A stretch of 64,000 bases of DNA from Ptychodera flava. Taxonomy: Eukaryota; Hemichordata; Enteropneusta; Ptychoderidae. The translations under genes were made by a program, and so were the position numbers. Each line of letters starts with the position of its first letter. Within the stretch, counting starts at the first letter, position 1. The stretch covers positions 14,609,772-14,673,771 of the forward strand of contig NC_091944.1 of NCBI RefSeq assembly GCF_041260155.1. The letters are read 5' to 3'. The notes beneath the pieces are model-generated. The model was not told where the DNA came from and ran no database searches. It saw only the letters and a list, made by a program, of their open reading frames with translations. Of the stretch, positions 1-10,798 are shown piece by piece.

Positions 1-327
1 CTGCACTTACAACAGATTTATTGCTGTTCGCCGTTTGAATGACTGAGACGTTTTAAAATTTGCTTTAAATTGCTTAAAGTTTACTTTAAATTGCGCCAAT
101 TATCTGTGACTGGCAGCTTAGCCGAATCCATAGGCGGCCCAGACAATATTAATAAGCTTATAATTGAGTTTTTCTCAGTTTCCTCTATCAGTTCCTCTCC
201 TTTTCTTCATGCTGTGACTGATCGGAGTAAATAAAATAAATGTCACAACACCCTTCACAGCAGGGCTCAAATTCACTGTACATTTGTTGTGGTTTATATG
301 TTTAGGTACTGTTGAATGTGCGCTTGA

Positions 328-392
<65 letters not shown>

Positions 393-645
393 GTAAAAGT
401 GAATCTGTGATGAACACCGGGATACCATTACTATGCTTTCCAAACGTTGCTTCGTTAATTGAAAATGTGTAATGTCGTCTGCTGGCTTCAAAGTCAAGCG
501 ATTACGGCAAACCAAGCTTCGATGCAGAAAATCGAAAATGTTACTATTCTCCCGAAACTCAAAAATTCTGGCCATGTGACGGAAGGGGTGTAGGATGTTT
601 GCAATTAAGTTGACCTTTCAGAGTTCTATTATATTTGCTTTCTAG
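1..645 (+). other. Gene A intron 5 (3' part)
   Basis: Non-coding. It ends in a polypyrimidine-type acceptor (tttctag, AG at 644-645). Stretches at 20-130 and around 283-330 resemble gene B intron 5 (about 24840-25050), which supports A and B being duplicates that still share intron sequence. It contains a TA microsatellite. Confidence 0.7.
331..389. repeat. (TA)n microsatellite
   Basis: Uninterrupted TA dinucleotide tract of about 58 bp inside gene A intron 5. Open frames reading IYIYIY across it are artefacts. Confidence 0.95.
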
Positions 646-794
646 GTTGGATTCGTGACAAGTACGGAGTTTATGACATTGCCTTTTGGACAGCAGGAAT
701 TTCGCTTATACTTATATCAGCCGTGATGTTTGCTCTGCCCTCTATCGACAGAACGTTCAAGAGAGGTCGTCTGAAAAAGGCTCACCGGACCTGA
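646..794 (+). CDS. SLC16/MCT-like gene A, terminal exon 6 (partial gene)
   Basis: Terminal coding exon of a monocarboxylate-transporter-like protein of the SLC16 family (major facilitator superfamily, 12 TM). The exon completes a split glycine codon and reads GWIRDKYGVYDIAFWTAG..., then a hydrophobic helix ending ALPSIDR, then a short basic tail (KRGRLKKAHRT) and TGA at 792-794. This is the last TM segment plus the cytosolic C-terminus. Genes B (25818-25975) and C (56512-56666) have the same exon with the same phase-1 acceptor and the near-invariant GWIRDKYGVYDIA start. Exons 1-5 lie to the left of the window. The protein would act as a plasma-membrane solute carrier, and its substrate is unknown. 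Confidence 0.85.
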
Positions 795-1014
795 AAAAGA
801 CAGGAATCGAAGAAGTCACCAATGGGCCCAGTGGGCACTTCATTGATTCATTAACTACGCTATATATTACAGAGAATTCAAAAAGAAAAAGACAGACAAA
901 ATTGATCTGAATATTATCTGTCTTCAGTAGGTTTCCAGCAGTTGTTTCAACATTTACTACAGTATCAGAGTGTTGTTTCAAAGTAGGCTTCCACTTTAAT
1001 TGTTTGGATAAAGC

Positions 1015-1020
1015 AATAAA
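1015..1020 (+). promoter_or_regulatory. Candidate polyadenylation signal of gene A
   Basis: AATAAA 221 bp after the gene A stop codon, in otherwise featureless sequence. A plausible 3'UTR end. Chance occurrence cannot be excluded in AT-rich DNA. Confidence 0.45.
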
Positions 1021-1429
1021 AGCAGTATGTATAGTCCCTTGTTCATTGACTTGCATGTAAGGATACAGACACAATTAACGGCAGGGTGGGGTGGAGAGTT
1101 GAAGAGAAAATATTTCGTAAGTTGTCTTTTTCGCAGCCTCCACAATTTAATATCCAAAGTTTTCAGACAGCCCCATCCCCGATACAAGACCAGATATTTG
1201 CTCCCAGTCACGAAGATAGGTTCGGGTGAAAAATAGTGCTGACTTTTGTGTTTGGATGCCTGCACTTATTGACATCCAGCTTGAGCTTAGATTTACAGCG
1301 TTTTTGCAAAAATCTTTGTCTGCCTAAACTGAATGTTCTCACGTGGTTTTTAACAGGTTCATTACATAGTTGTACGTTTCAAAGAACAATAAGATATCTG
1401 TCAGATCATTATATGTAGCAGGTTTCATC

Positions 1430-2345
1430 AACTTACGAACAGTACTCTCGGAGTTGAATCACTAGTAACAAAACTTAATTTAATATGTAAATGAGCTGTC
1501 TATTAACTTGACTCTGCTCAATGCTTCATTAGACAATTAGATATCTATCAGATCAACATCTGAAGCATGTTTCATCAAATTTGAGGCTCAAATTTCGGAG
1601 TAATATCACTAATTACAAAGTTCATTAAATATGCAAATGAAAATTAACTTGACATTGTTCAGTACTTCACGCGACAATTAGATATTGACCAGATCAATAT
1701 CTGTAGCAGGTTTCACCTAATTTGTCTGATCAATATCTGCAGCAAATTTTATCAAATTTGGTGCAGTTATTTTGGAATTATATGACTAATTTTAAAATCT
1801 TCATTGAAAATGCAAATGAGCTATGCATTTACTTGACACTGCCCAGTGCTTAACGCGACAATTAGATATTTATCAAATTTCATTAAATATGCAAATGAAC
1901 CCTTTATTAACTTCCCACAACTAAATGCTTCTCAACATAGTCAGATATCTGTCGGATCGGTATCTGCAGCAGATTACATCAAATTTTATGCAGTTATGTC
2001 AGCGTTTTATGACTAGTTATAAAAATTCATCAAATATGCAAATGAGATATTATTAACTTGACACTACCTAATGCTTCTCAGTACAATTAGATATCGATCT
2101 GATGAATATTTGTAGCAGGTATCATCAAATTTGGTATAGGAATTTCTGAGTTATATCAATAACTACTAAAGTTCAGTTAAAATGCAAATAAGCAGCTAAT
2201 TGACAATACACTCAGAGAATCATCATCATGTTCTGAGATTGTCATCTGTGAAAAGTTTCAAGAAATTGTGTGTAGCATTTCTTATATATGTCGACAATTA
2301 TATTAAAAAATGATATTTCATAAGTTCATTAATATGCAAGCGACA
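1430..2345. repeat. Octamer satellite array 1 (reverse orientation)
   Basis: About six diverged monomers of roughly 147 bp. Each has an ATGCAAAT-type box (near 1484, 1631, 1810, 1889, 2036, 2182; spacing mostly 146-147, one interval of 179 and one of 79), a TTAGATATC..CAGATCAATATCTG block, and GCAGGTTTCATCAAATTTGG. It is the reverse complement of the arrays at 13840-14860 and 62209-63400. It ends in a microsatellite and hairpin. Confidence 0.8.
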
Positions 2346-2374
2346 CAAACCAAAATCTGGTCACTTCTTCGTGT

Positions 2375-2465
2375 AATCACACACACACACAAACGGGCAG
2401 ACAGACTGACATCGCTACGACATTAGCTCACGTGTGTGAACACGTGAGCTAATTAGTTACTAGCT
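2375..2465. repeat. Microsatellite plus terminal hairpin of satellite-carrying element
   Basis: CA-rich tract, then GACATCGCTACGACAT, then a near-perfect hairpin (GCTCACGTG ... CACGTGAGC, about 2428-2453), then TAATTAGTTACTAG. The same module in opposite orientation starts the element at 61990. It probably marks the 3' end of a non-autonomous rolling-circle-like element whose body is the array at 1430-2345. Confidence 0.6.
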
Positions 2466-2488
2466 GGTGTAAAAATGCTAAAGAAGTG

Positions 2489-3050
2489 AAAGGGATATAG
2501 TCGTCGGAACTGCGCTCAAAGGTCGTATGGGACCCATACGACCCATGGCAACAATATATCCAAGGCACAATGGTGATTGACGACAGTTAAAACATGTCTG
2601 TCATAATCTATCATCGTATAATTTAAATGTTACAGCTATGATGATGAGGTGCATCTTGATATCGTGCACGAAATATATTGTTTGTAAACAAGAAACTCGC
2701 ACAGGCGCAGTTCCGACGACAATATCTCTTTAATGAATTTTTCTATTGAGGGATATATGTCTGGACTCTGGATATACTCGATCAAAAGTGATGACACTTG
2801 CTATGTGCATTGGAGATACTATGATATAAGCTTATTCATGATAGTTGTGTTGACTAACTCATTTGTATATCTCATGAACTTTCATAATTTGAAATACATT
2901 TGAAAAGACTTGATTAAAGTTGACAAAACATGCCATGTACATTGAAGATACTATGATAAAATATTACTTGAGTGCCATGGGTCGTATGGGTCCTATACGA
3001 CCTTTGAGCGCAGTTCCGACCACTATATCCCCGGGACTATATCCCTTTAA
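2489..3050. mobile_element. Composite MITE with repeated AAAGGGATATAGTC termini
   Basis: Left end (2489-2550) and right part (2973-3030) are inverted copies containing GGAACTGCGCTCAAAGG and TCGTATGGG. A third copy of the end lies inside, inverted, at about 2705-2738. The right edge reads GACTATATCCCTTTAA, suggesting a TTAA-type target. The interior includes octamer-satellite sequence. It looks like two related MITEs merged, or one rearranged. Confidence 0.55.
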
Positions 3051-3170
3051 ATATGCAAATAATTAGGCCTAATAGCTGAAGTAGACACGCTTCATGACTT
3101 TCAATAATGTTATATCATAGTATCGTATCTCCAATGTACGTTGCAAGTTTCATCAATTTGATCAAATTAA

Positions 3171-3315
3171 GCAATAACCCCCGCCGCAGGAGGGTATACA
3201 CGAGATTTTGGTACAATGCGCGACATATAGCACGAGCCGATAGGCGAGTGCTATATGGAGCGGATTGTACCAAAATCGAGTGGATACCCGACTGCGCCGC
3301 GGCGGGGGTTATTGC
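3171..3315. mobile_element. Hairpin MITE (GCAATAACCCCCGCC ends)
   Basis: The outer arms, GCAATAACCCCCGCCG and its complement at the right edge, are followed inward by matching GGGTATACACGAGATTTTGG and GTGCTATATGG blocks. Imperfect 145-bp palindrome inserted in octamer-satellite DNA. Confidence 0.7.
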
Positions 3316-4400
3316 TGTACTATATCAACTTGTGTTTTTTCACTTTAAGCCCCAAATGTAGAAAACGGACGTCTGAGAGATCGAGCGTCGGAAATTCTGC
3401 GCCCGAGACCGAAGTTGGGATTACGTACAGGCACACAGTATCCTACGATAAATACGCATTACGTTCATATCGACACTGCATTTTATTCGCATGCAACACG
3501 AACACTTGTCAAAAAATACCTGCTGCAGTGGATCAAGAGTTCAAATCAAAAGAAAAAAGTAACAATTTTTCTCGTAAATTTACAGTCCTGGCTTTTTTTT
3601 GCGTACGAAAAATAGATTTGTCTCATACGCGTATACGGTATACGTCGACCGTCGCGACATTCTGAGGTGGCACAGTGAAGGTACAGGATCTATTTTTGAT
3701 GGATAATTTGGACGTTAATTGTACCAGAAAACAAGTAGTTTTGAAATAATCCAGACGTGCGATGACTGCAACTGTGATGAATAGCTGTGCAGAATGTGTT
3801 GCTCGATGCAGCGAGAGCTGGACGCTGACACTGCTCGTTGCATTTGATGTCAAATTTCTTCGCAGTCGCCAGGAGTCATCCCATTGTTATTTTGAACTTC
3901 TTGGCGTACATCGTTAGGACATCCCAGTCTGTTACAGCCCAACCTTTGGTGAAGAATATCTGACATACCGTTACTGTGAGGAAGTGTCAATTTAGTTGTG
4001 TATGTACAAATACTATCTTCATTTTAAAGAGCGGTAGGATATATCGCGCCTCGACTCCCGCAATATCAAGCAAAGTGCACGGTGCTCTGTCACCCTAATA
4101 TTTGTGTGCATCACACCCCAAATGTGCTGCTTCAGAGATGTCTTTCATCATCGATCCCAACTTCTTTACACCAAGAGGTGAGTTACAGATCCAAACTTTA
4201 TCTGCATATCAAAATTCGGTCTTCGGTCTTTGAAACAAAGTGGACTGTTTCGAGGGTCTATGGTTTAGATAGGTACGTTCAAATGCACCGACCAGGCAAT
4301 TTTCGAAATGTTGGTTTAAGGGCCCGTTTTACCACCGCTATCAGTGCTAAAACAGTATATTAGCATCGATGGAATGAGCTCTCGTCCAATCAGAATGGCG
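3316..4400. other. Gene-free interval
   Basis: No coding exon, RNA or clear repeat boundary recognised. Open frames here (for example 3255-3665) have no recognisable domain. Confidence 0.4.
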
Positions 4401-4730
4401 CATGGTAGCATGATATATATCCCTAATTAGGAAAATTTGTCAAATATGTAAATTAGTAATTAGCTGTTATATAAATGCTACATGACTTTCAAAAGTGTAA
4501 TATCATAGTATCTTCAATGTACGTAGACATTGCAGGGTTTTTTCAACATTGATAAAGTCAATTCAGAGGAATAAGGAAAGTTCGGGAAATATACAAATTA
4601 GTAATTAGTTAATCTTTAAAATGCTGAACGACTTTTATTATTGTTATATCATAGTATCTCCATTGTACATGTAATAAGAAAAAATCATTTAATATGCAAA
4701 TTAGCGATTAATGTACATCTCATCCGTCTG
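4400..4730. repeat. Octamer satellite, decayed monomers
   Basis: Two to three diverged monomers with TTAGGAAAATTTGTCAAATATG, CATGACTTTCAAAAGTG and ATCATAGTATCT blocks. Same family as 62209-63400. Confidence 0.6.
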
Positions 4731-4848
4731 TATCTTTCACCGCTTATTTATACTAGTGAGTGTGATCAACATTTGTATCAATTTTAATCAAATTGCTTGC
4801 AGCCATTGTGTATGTATATCCACTTTTTCCACTATCATCAATTATGTT

Positions 4849-4989
4849 AGCTGTGATATCGCAGCGGTACTTGTGGCGTATGTCGAACGCGCTCGGGTCA
4901 TTGGGGTCATCGCCACAGTCCCTGGCGATGACCTCAATGACCCGAGCGCGTTCGATATACGCCACAAGTACCGCTGCGATATCACAGCT
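4849..4989. mobile_element. Long palindrome MITE, copy 1
   Basis: Near-perfect 141-bp inverted repeat. It starts AGCTGTGATATCGCAG and returns to its complement, with GCGCTCGGGTCATTGGGGTC arms and a loop of a few bases around CGCCACAGTCCCTGGCG. A second copy lies at 43160-43295. Frames on both strands look protein-like only because the sequence is self-complementary. Confidence 0.85.
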
Positions 4990-5083
4990 ATGTGTGAACC
5001 CGTGAGCTCCAACGTAGAGGTGACAGGTGCTATAGCACATGCTAACGCCCCATAAGCTCGTACTGCCATGATATGGATGGGTA

Positions 5084-5085
5084 TG

Positions 5086-5176
<91 letters not shown>

Positions 5177-5177
5177 A
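5084..5177. repeat. (TATC)n microsatellite
   Basis: About 23 uninterrupted copies of TATC/CTAT just left of the inverted-repeat-bounded element. Confidence 0.95.
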
Positions 5178-5210
5178 AGGCAACGGACTTACAAGGTCTA
5201 TAAAACTGCA

Positions 5211-6712
5211 TTAGGGGAGAACCATTTGATTTCTGGGGGGGTATGGAGGAAGTGGGTATGGGAGCAATTTTTTTTTTCCTGTCAGAGTGACAGCAATTTT
5301 TTCTTTCTACTGTCAGACCTGCATCATTTTTCTTTTCCAAATGGAGTAGCAGTGCAAATTTTTTTTATTGGTCATCAAGTTTGTAATGCCTTGTATATGA
5401 GGGAGTCGTCATTATTTACGGCCTGAAACTCCAAAATTTCGAGTGACCCCCCTCGCCAACCATGATGAATTTGAGTAACGTCCCTCTCTAACTCTGAAAT
5501 TTTGACTGATCCCCCACTTAGAAAAGTTAAATACCAATACATGTATTTGTAAAATTTACAAAATACAGCAACAAAGACCTTTCAAATTCTGATGTACCCT
5601 GCTAGACTATCATCAGTTATCTCATGATGGTTCAAAAATGGTGAACCCATCAAAATTAAATTCAAAGTCACAATAAAATAAAGATATAAAAGCTCACGCA
5701 GTATCTAACCATATAGTATATCGTTTAATTTGGATGGGTATTATGACAGGGTTTTCACTAGGATATCTGACCAGGCAGAATTTGAAAGTACAGGGCGAGA
5801 ACACGCGAGAGGCTTAGGGAAAAAGTGTCACAGGGGCTTTCCCCTATCTTGCATGGAAATTTTAAGATATTGATGTGTGCAATAGTGCAGTCTGGTGCAA
5901 TCTGAGAGGTGTTTTTTTTTTATTTTTTTACAAAGTGAAACTGTTAGAACACCCCAAGGGGGAGAGCACGAGAGGGGAGTCCCCCCCTCTCGTATTGAAA
6001 ATTTTGAGAAATTGATATGTTTAATGGTGCAATCTGAGATGTGTTTCAATTTCGCACAAAAAATTGAGTAACCCCACCCTCCTTCTTCCTCTCCACATTT
6101 TGAAGTTTTCAATTTTTTAGTGACCCCCTCCCCCTTCACATTCCTCCGAATACATGGCGAGACACCGGTGAATCGATACTGCTTTGACCCTTGTCATGTG
6201 ATCTCAGTCCCCGGTAAACCAGTTTGTTGAGTAAGTGATTCGTCTTAACAGTGTCTTAACACTATTTTATTGACTCCTGTCTTGTGTTTTAAATTTTCAC
6301 TATTTACAAAAGTCAAATAGTCCCCTTTAGATAGTGCCTATGCCATTCTGAGATATTGCAACAGAAATCCTGAAATATGATTTCTTGGGTCAGAAAAGGG
6401 AAGGAAGACATTGAGTGTACTGAGGTGTAAAGTAGACCTATGTAGTGCATGCTTATATCATAAGTGCTGGGAAAAAAACATAAGAATTGCTTGTGGTAAA
6501 AACATTTGCACCGCCTATGGTGGCGCGCCGGTAAAGAATACATGAGAATAAGGTTTCCAAATTTTGCTAATTTCTGGAGCATTGTGACAATTTTTTTTTC
6601 TCAGGCCATGACAGATTCAAGTTTTTTTTTCTTCTATCTCACCTGGTGACAATTTTTTTTTCTCAAAATCCTCCATACCCCCCCCCCCAGAAATCAAATG
6701 GGTCTCCCCTTA
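5211..6712. mobile_element. 1.5-kb element with terminal inverted repeats TAGGGGAGA
   Basis: Left end TTAGGGGAGAACCATTTGATTTCTGG... matches the complement of the right end (6670-6712) over about 40 bp, including the poly-G/poly-C stretch and TATGGAGG. The interior has homopolymer-rich modules (TTTTTTTTTCCTGTCAG, GACCCCC...) and two diverged ~160-bp units (5830-5930 and 5970-6055) sharing GTGCAATCTGAGAKGTGTTT. No transposase is visible, so it is non-autonomous. Confidence 0.6.
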
Positions 6713-6716
6713 CAAG

Positions 6717-8140
6717 ATTTAGAGAATATACACATAAAAAATACTTGTGTGGACATCATGGAGTTTCAACCGAGACTGAAGACAAAAGACCTTTACACCA
6801 ATATATACGCATTCAACACCTGGTGACACAAGCGTCAATCAAAGGAATTCTCTTATGTAACGAATAGATAGTAATTATATGCTAATCTTCGAAACGCATA
6901 TAATTGTTCAGCACTGCGTCTGTACCAAAAGTTCACCAAGGGAGGGCGCACTGCATACTGCATACAAGGTCACAGTGCGACGCAAGAGAAGAAAACAAGG
7001 GAAAAAAAGGCTCGTATACAAAACTAGGTTATAGCATTACTCTTTACTATCTTTTAAAGGACCATTCACGAGCCCGTGTGGTCTGTCTGCTTGACAGCGT
7101 CTGTCAGTCGCGTTGACCTTCACTGTTTTATAGATCACTATGTTCGTCCCTCGAGGATCATAGCGACTCTGCTGAAGCATGAAGTCCCTTACCGTAAGAA
7201 TTCATCCACGGTGGCTGAAGCCAGCAGCAAAACTTTTTTGTCCCTTCGTCAGACATCTCAGAATGCAAATGTATGAACTTCCAGCTGAACTTCAGTACTA
7301 GCTAAACTGTGGCGTGGAATCTAGCAGCCAGGCATTAATCCATGAAGGCATTAATTAGTAAATAATGTGTTTGTTTTGATACAAGAAATTTCTTCATTTT
7401 CACTTGCCTTCAAAAGTAAGAGGAAAGTGGCGTGCAAGTTTTGGCTGCTCGCTTCCACACCATAGTTTTGGCTGCTAGGTTTTGGCTACTAGCGTCAGTT
7501 GAGTGGGTCATAGTGGGTGGAGCAGTTTCATGTGATTTGTGTTATTACCTCCCAATGCAATGCTAAAGGACAACAGAGGAGCATATGATTGTTGACGTGT
7601 TCTGTTGATATTCATGGTCCCTGTATGCGACTACATGCGCATGTCATAGCAATTAGTAGGAGAGAAAACTTGCAATGAAAATTGTTTATATACTGTTTGT
7701 CTTCATAGACTACGTTTTGGTGGCCATGAGAAAGATGCCTTCATATTTACTTAAGATTTATTATAACTTCATTGGCCACATGCTCATTCTGTCTCAATTC
7801 ATTAAAACACGTTCAGGTGACGAGAAAATAGATATAACGATATATACTATAGTCCCTACTGGTTTGAAAAAAGTTACATCAGAGGGTATTTTTCCAAAGA
7901 ATGTTTCCCTATAAGTGTCGATCACCTGCAACCGGGATGAGAAACGAGTCTCTGACTAAAACAGCAAGATTTTCTATCCCAACAGCGTAGGAACTTTGAA
8001 GCTCATTGATAGCAAAGATTCAAGTGCAACGTTATGCTATAATATTTTTGCAAAGAAACTGACACTCCTGTTCCGGCACATTTGAAACAATAATGTGAAC
8101 ATGTGGTGTGTTATAAAAAACCTATAACCTGGTCTTTATT
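6717..8140. other. Intergenic interval A-B without recognised feature
   Basis: No exon, RNA gene or repeat boundary that I can support. It may hold gene B promoter or 5'UTR sequence, but nothing in the sequence marks a transcription start. Confidence 0.4.
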
Positions 8141-8295
8141 CGGGCTATAGCACCCATTTATTACCCCTCCTGGCCTTGCATGTCCAGAAACACATTGTGC
8201 AACCCCTTGATCTACAGCCTGGGAGAATATTGTTTCTCAGAATCTGGTAATTAAGGCATGGGCCCTTGGGGTAATAAACAGGCGCTGTATCCCTC
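8141..8295. mobile_element. Small MITE upstream of gene B
   Basis: The ends are inverted: GGGCTATAGCACCCATTTATTACCCC on the left resembles the complement of GGGGTAATAAACAGGCGCTGTATCCC on the right, with about 80% identity. It lies 180 bp before the gene B start codon. Confidence 0.6.
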
Positions 8296-8473
8296 ATGAC
8301 AAGCATACACAGTTTCTCTACTGTCTATGTGACAAGGTTATAGTTGTTTAATATTATGTAAGCCTGCACATAGTGAATAAATTTGTATTCAAAGAGTTCT
8401 CATGAAAAGTTCATATTGTAGTTCTCATTGTTTAGCACTCCACACTACTTGCAAAGTAGCACGATGCTTTAGG

Positions 8474-8642
8474 ATGTCTGACGTGGAAATCTCGAGACAG
8501 AAACCTCTTGATGGTGGCTGGGGATGGATGATTGTCCTTGCAACCTTCATCGTCACAGCACTGGGAGCTGGGAACATATACTCAATTGGTGTTTTGTTTG
8601 TAGCATTTCTGGACGCTTTTGGTAGATCAAAGGCAGACACAT
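8474..8642 (+). CDS. Gene B exon 1
   Basis: Encodes the N-terminus MSDVEISRQKP, the DGGWGW signature and TM1. Ends ...GRSKADT plus one base of a split serine codon. Donor gtaagt at 8643. 169 nt, the same length as in genes C and D. Confidence 0.92.
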
Positions 8643-10754
8643 GTAAGTATATTAATGTGCAGGTTGTTAGTTTGCGTAAACATACATAGTTGTTCACTCA
8701 GAAAGGATACATTCACAAAATTATACAGGGGAGTTGGGCTGGAGGAATCACAATTGAAATCTTTCTTGAGATCCTCCCGCAATATCCTCAAAAAAGTTTC
8801 AAATCCCCTACCTATGTGATCAAAATTTTTCACCCCCCAAAAAAACTATCATGTAGCCACAGAAATGTTGTCAGCAGTTTGCAGAGCTATATTCCAAAGG
8901 CACTATGGAGCCAGATTAGAATGCAGATCAGATTGCAATCACTTTATTGAAGGCGTAGAGTATGCATTTGCTGTTGGTGGCATAGAGTATGCATTTGCTG
9001 AAAGAATAATTTACACGATACAATAAAGTATTGTGTTACAGGGGTTGATGTAGTCACGTATAAGGGAATAAAACCAATATTTTACAAAATAATAAATAAT
9101 CAGAAGAAGAAATATGAAAATTATTTTAAATGAAGTGTAATTTGCATTTTCTTTGTCATATCAGTAAAATACATAAATATAGGCATATTTGTCCGTCATT
9201 CTCCATGCCACCCATAAGTGAATGCAACCTGATCTGCACTTTTGTTTCATGATGAATGAACCATAACAATCAAAGTCAAAATGTCATCTGCCAACTCGCT
9301 AGGTAATTAGCTAGTTTACCGTCCAGATAACATAAGATTTATTTTCCCACTAACAAGTTAGCATATTTGGTTGCATTACTCTCTCTCAGAGTTGCAGAAT
9401 GTAAGGGAAACACAGTAGGTTTCATTTTTGTCACCTGTGTTTCATAGAATATCCCTTTTCACACTTTTGGTATGTTTCTACAATTAGAAAGGATGCACTG
9501 GCAAAATACACAAACTGCCAAGTCGTGTTGGCAGAGAACATCACCAATATCATTCAAATCAATATTGAGATGTGTTCTGTCTTCATAGTTTACAAGGACC
9601 GACCTAAAATAAATACCAGCTAAAGAAAGGAAAGAGAGAAAAAAGCCAATCCCCACTGATTTTCATCAGACTAACAGCAACGTCTTATTGTTAGCCCGGT
9701 AATTAGGATCACGCCACTACCCTATCTACACTGTACCTCAGCCAGAGAATATTGCTAATAACATACCAACTTACATGTTGCCAGAAATGAACCTAAGACG
9801 TGAAAAGCAAAACAATAATGTTTGTCTTCAAAAATACAAAAACACACAAAAAAGCCATGCGTGAACTTACAGGCTGAGCTGATATTGTTGATATAAATCC
9901 AAGATATGTATGGTATGTGGAGAAAATGCAATGAAACAGACATTTTCACAAACCTATAATACCTGATTTCTCTACTGACGAATCACTTAAAGTGACGCCG
10001 TTATATCAGTTATGAATCATTTATAAATCATTTAAATTCAAGATAGTTGACACATTTATAATAATGAGTGTGTTCTAGATTGGGGATTTGGCCGAGCGGT
10101 TTTGTCTGTGGCTTCTGTGCTAGGTGACTGGGTACCGTAGGTTGTGAGTTCGAACCCTGTTGAAACCACCATATTTCCAATATTCCTTTACTTTTTAAGT
10201 CTTGTTTTTTTTCTGTTATCAGCATGGATCAGTTTGATTTTCATATTTTGTTTTGCTATGTCATCAAGCACGGGAATTGCTCTAGCCAGAAAACTGGGAC
10301 ATCGAAAAACTATTATGATAGCCGGGTTCATGGCAAGTTGTGGAATTCTTGGAAGTTCCTTTGCCACAGAGCTGTATCATCTGTATATTACCTACGGTAT
10401 AGTGACAGGTAAGTTTCCAAAACAAGGAACATGGGCCTATCATAGCTTGTGGAAAATACAAGTCATAAGAATTTTAGCTAAGTATTTGAAATGTAATACG
10501 TGCTTAGGCATACACTGACATATCATACACACTGACGACACTGATGTAAGGGAGCGTTCAGTTATTATGGTTGGGGATTGGCCAGCAACTTCTTCCTGTA
10601 CATCGCTCGAAATAAGTAAACCCCCCTACCAACTGCACCAAAAAATAGATGACCCCCTTTTAAGATGACAAAAATTTCATGACCCCCCCCCAATATCTGT
10701 GCATTTATGAACGTTAAATAATTGATATACATGTACTTGTGGTTACAAGTGGAT

Positions 10755-10798
<44 letters not shown>

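Noticed and set aside
175..575. Open frames of IYIYIY repeats on both strands
   Set aside because: Pure translation of the TA microsatellite.
1430..2345. CRISPR-like array because of regularly spaced repeats
   Set aside because: Eukaryotic context, and the whole ~147-bp monomer is repeated, not short repeats with unique spacers; this is satellite DNA.
3255..3665. 136-codon forward frame
   Set aside because: Starts inside a hairpin MITE, no domain and no support from neighbouring exons.
4711..5069. Four overlapping 70-114-codon frames with near-identical peptides on both strands
   Set aside because: They read a 141-bp palindrome, so similarity between strands is automatic. No domain.
8402..8473. 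Upstream in-frame ATG of gene B (24 extra residues)
   Set aside because: Genes C and D start at the ATG matching 8474, with in-frame stops upstream. The extra residues are not conserved.
10080..10172. Functional tRNA-Leu/Ser gene
   Set aside because: A- and B-box-like sequences are present, but acceptor and T stems pair poorly and no anticodon arm can be drawn with confidence.
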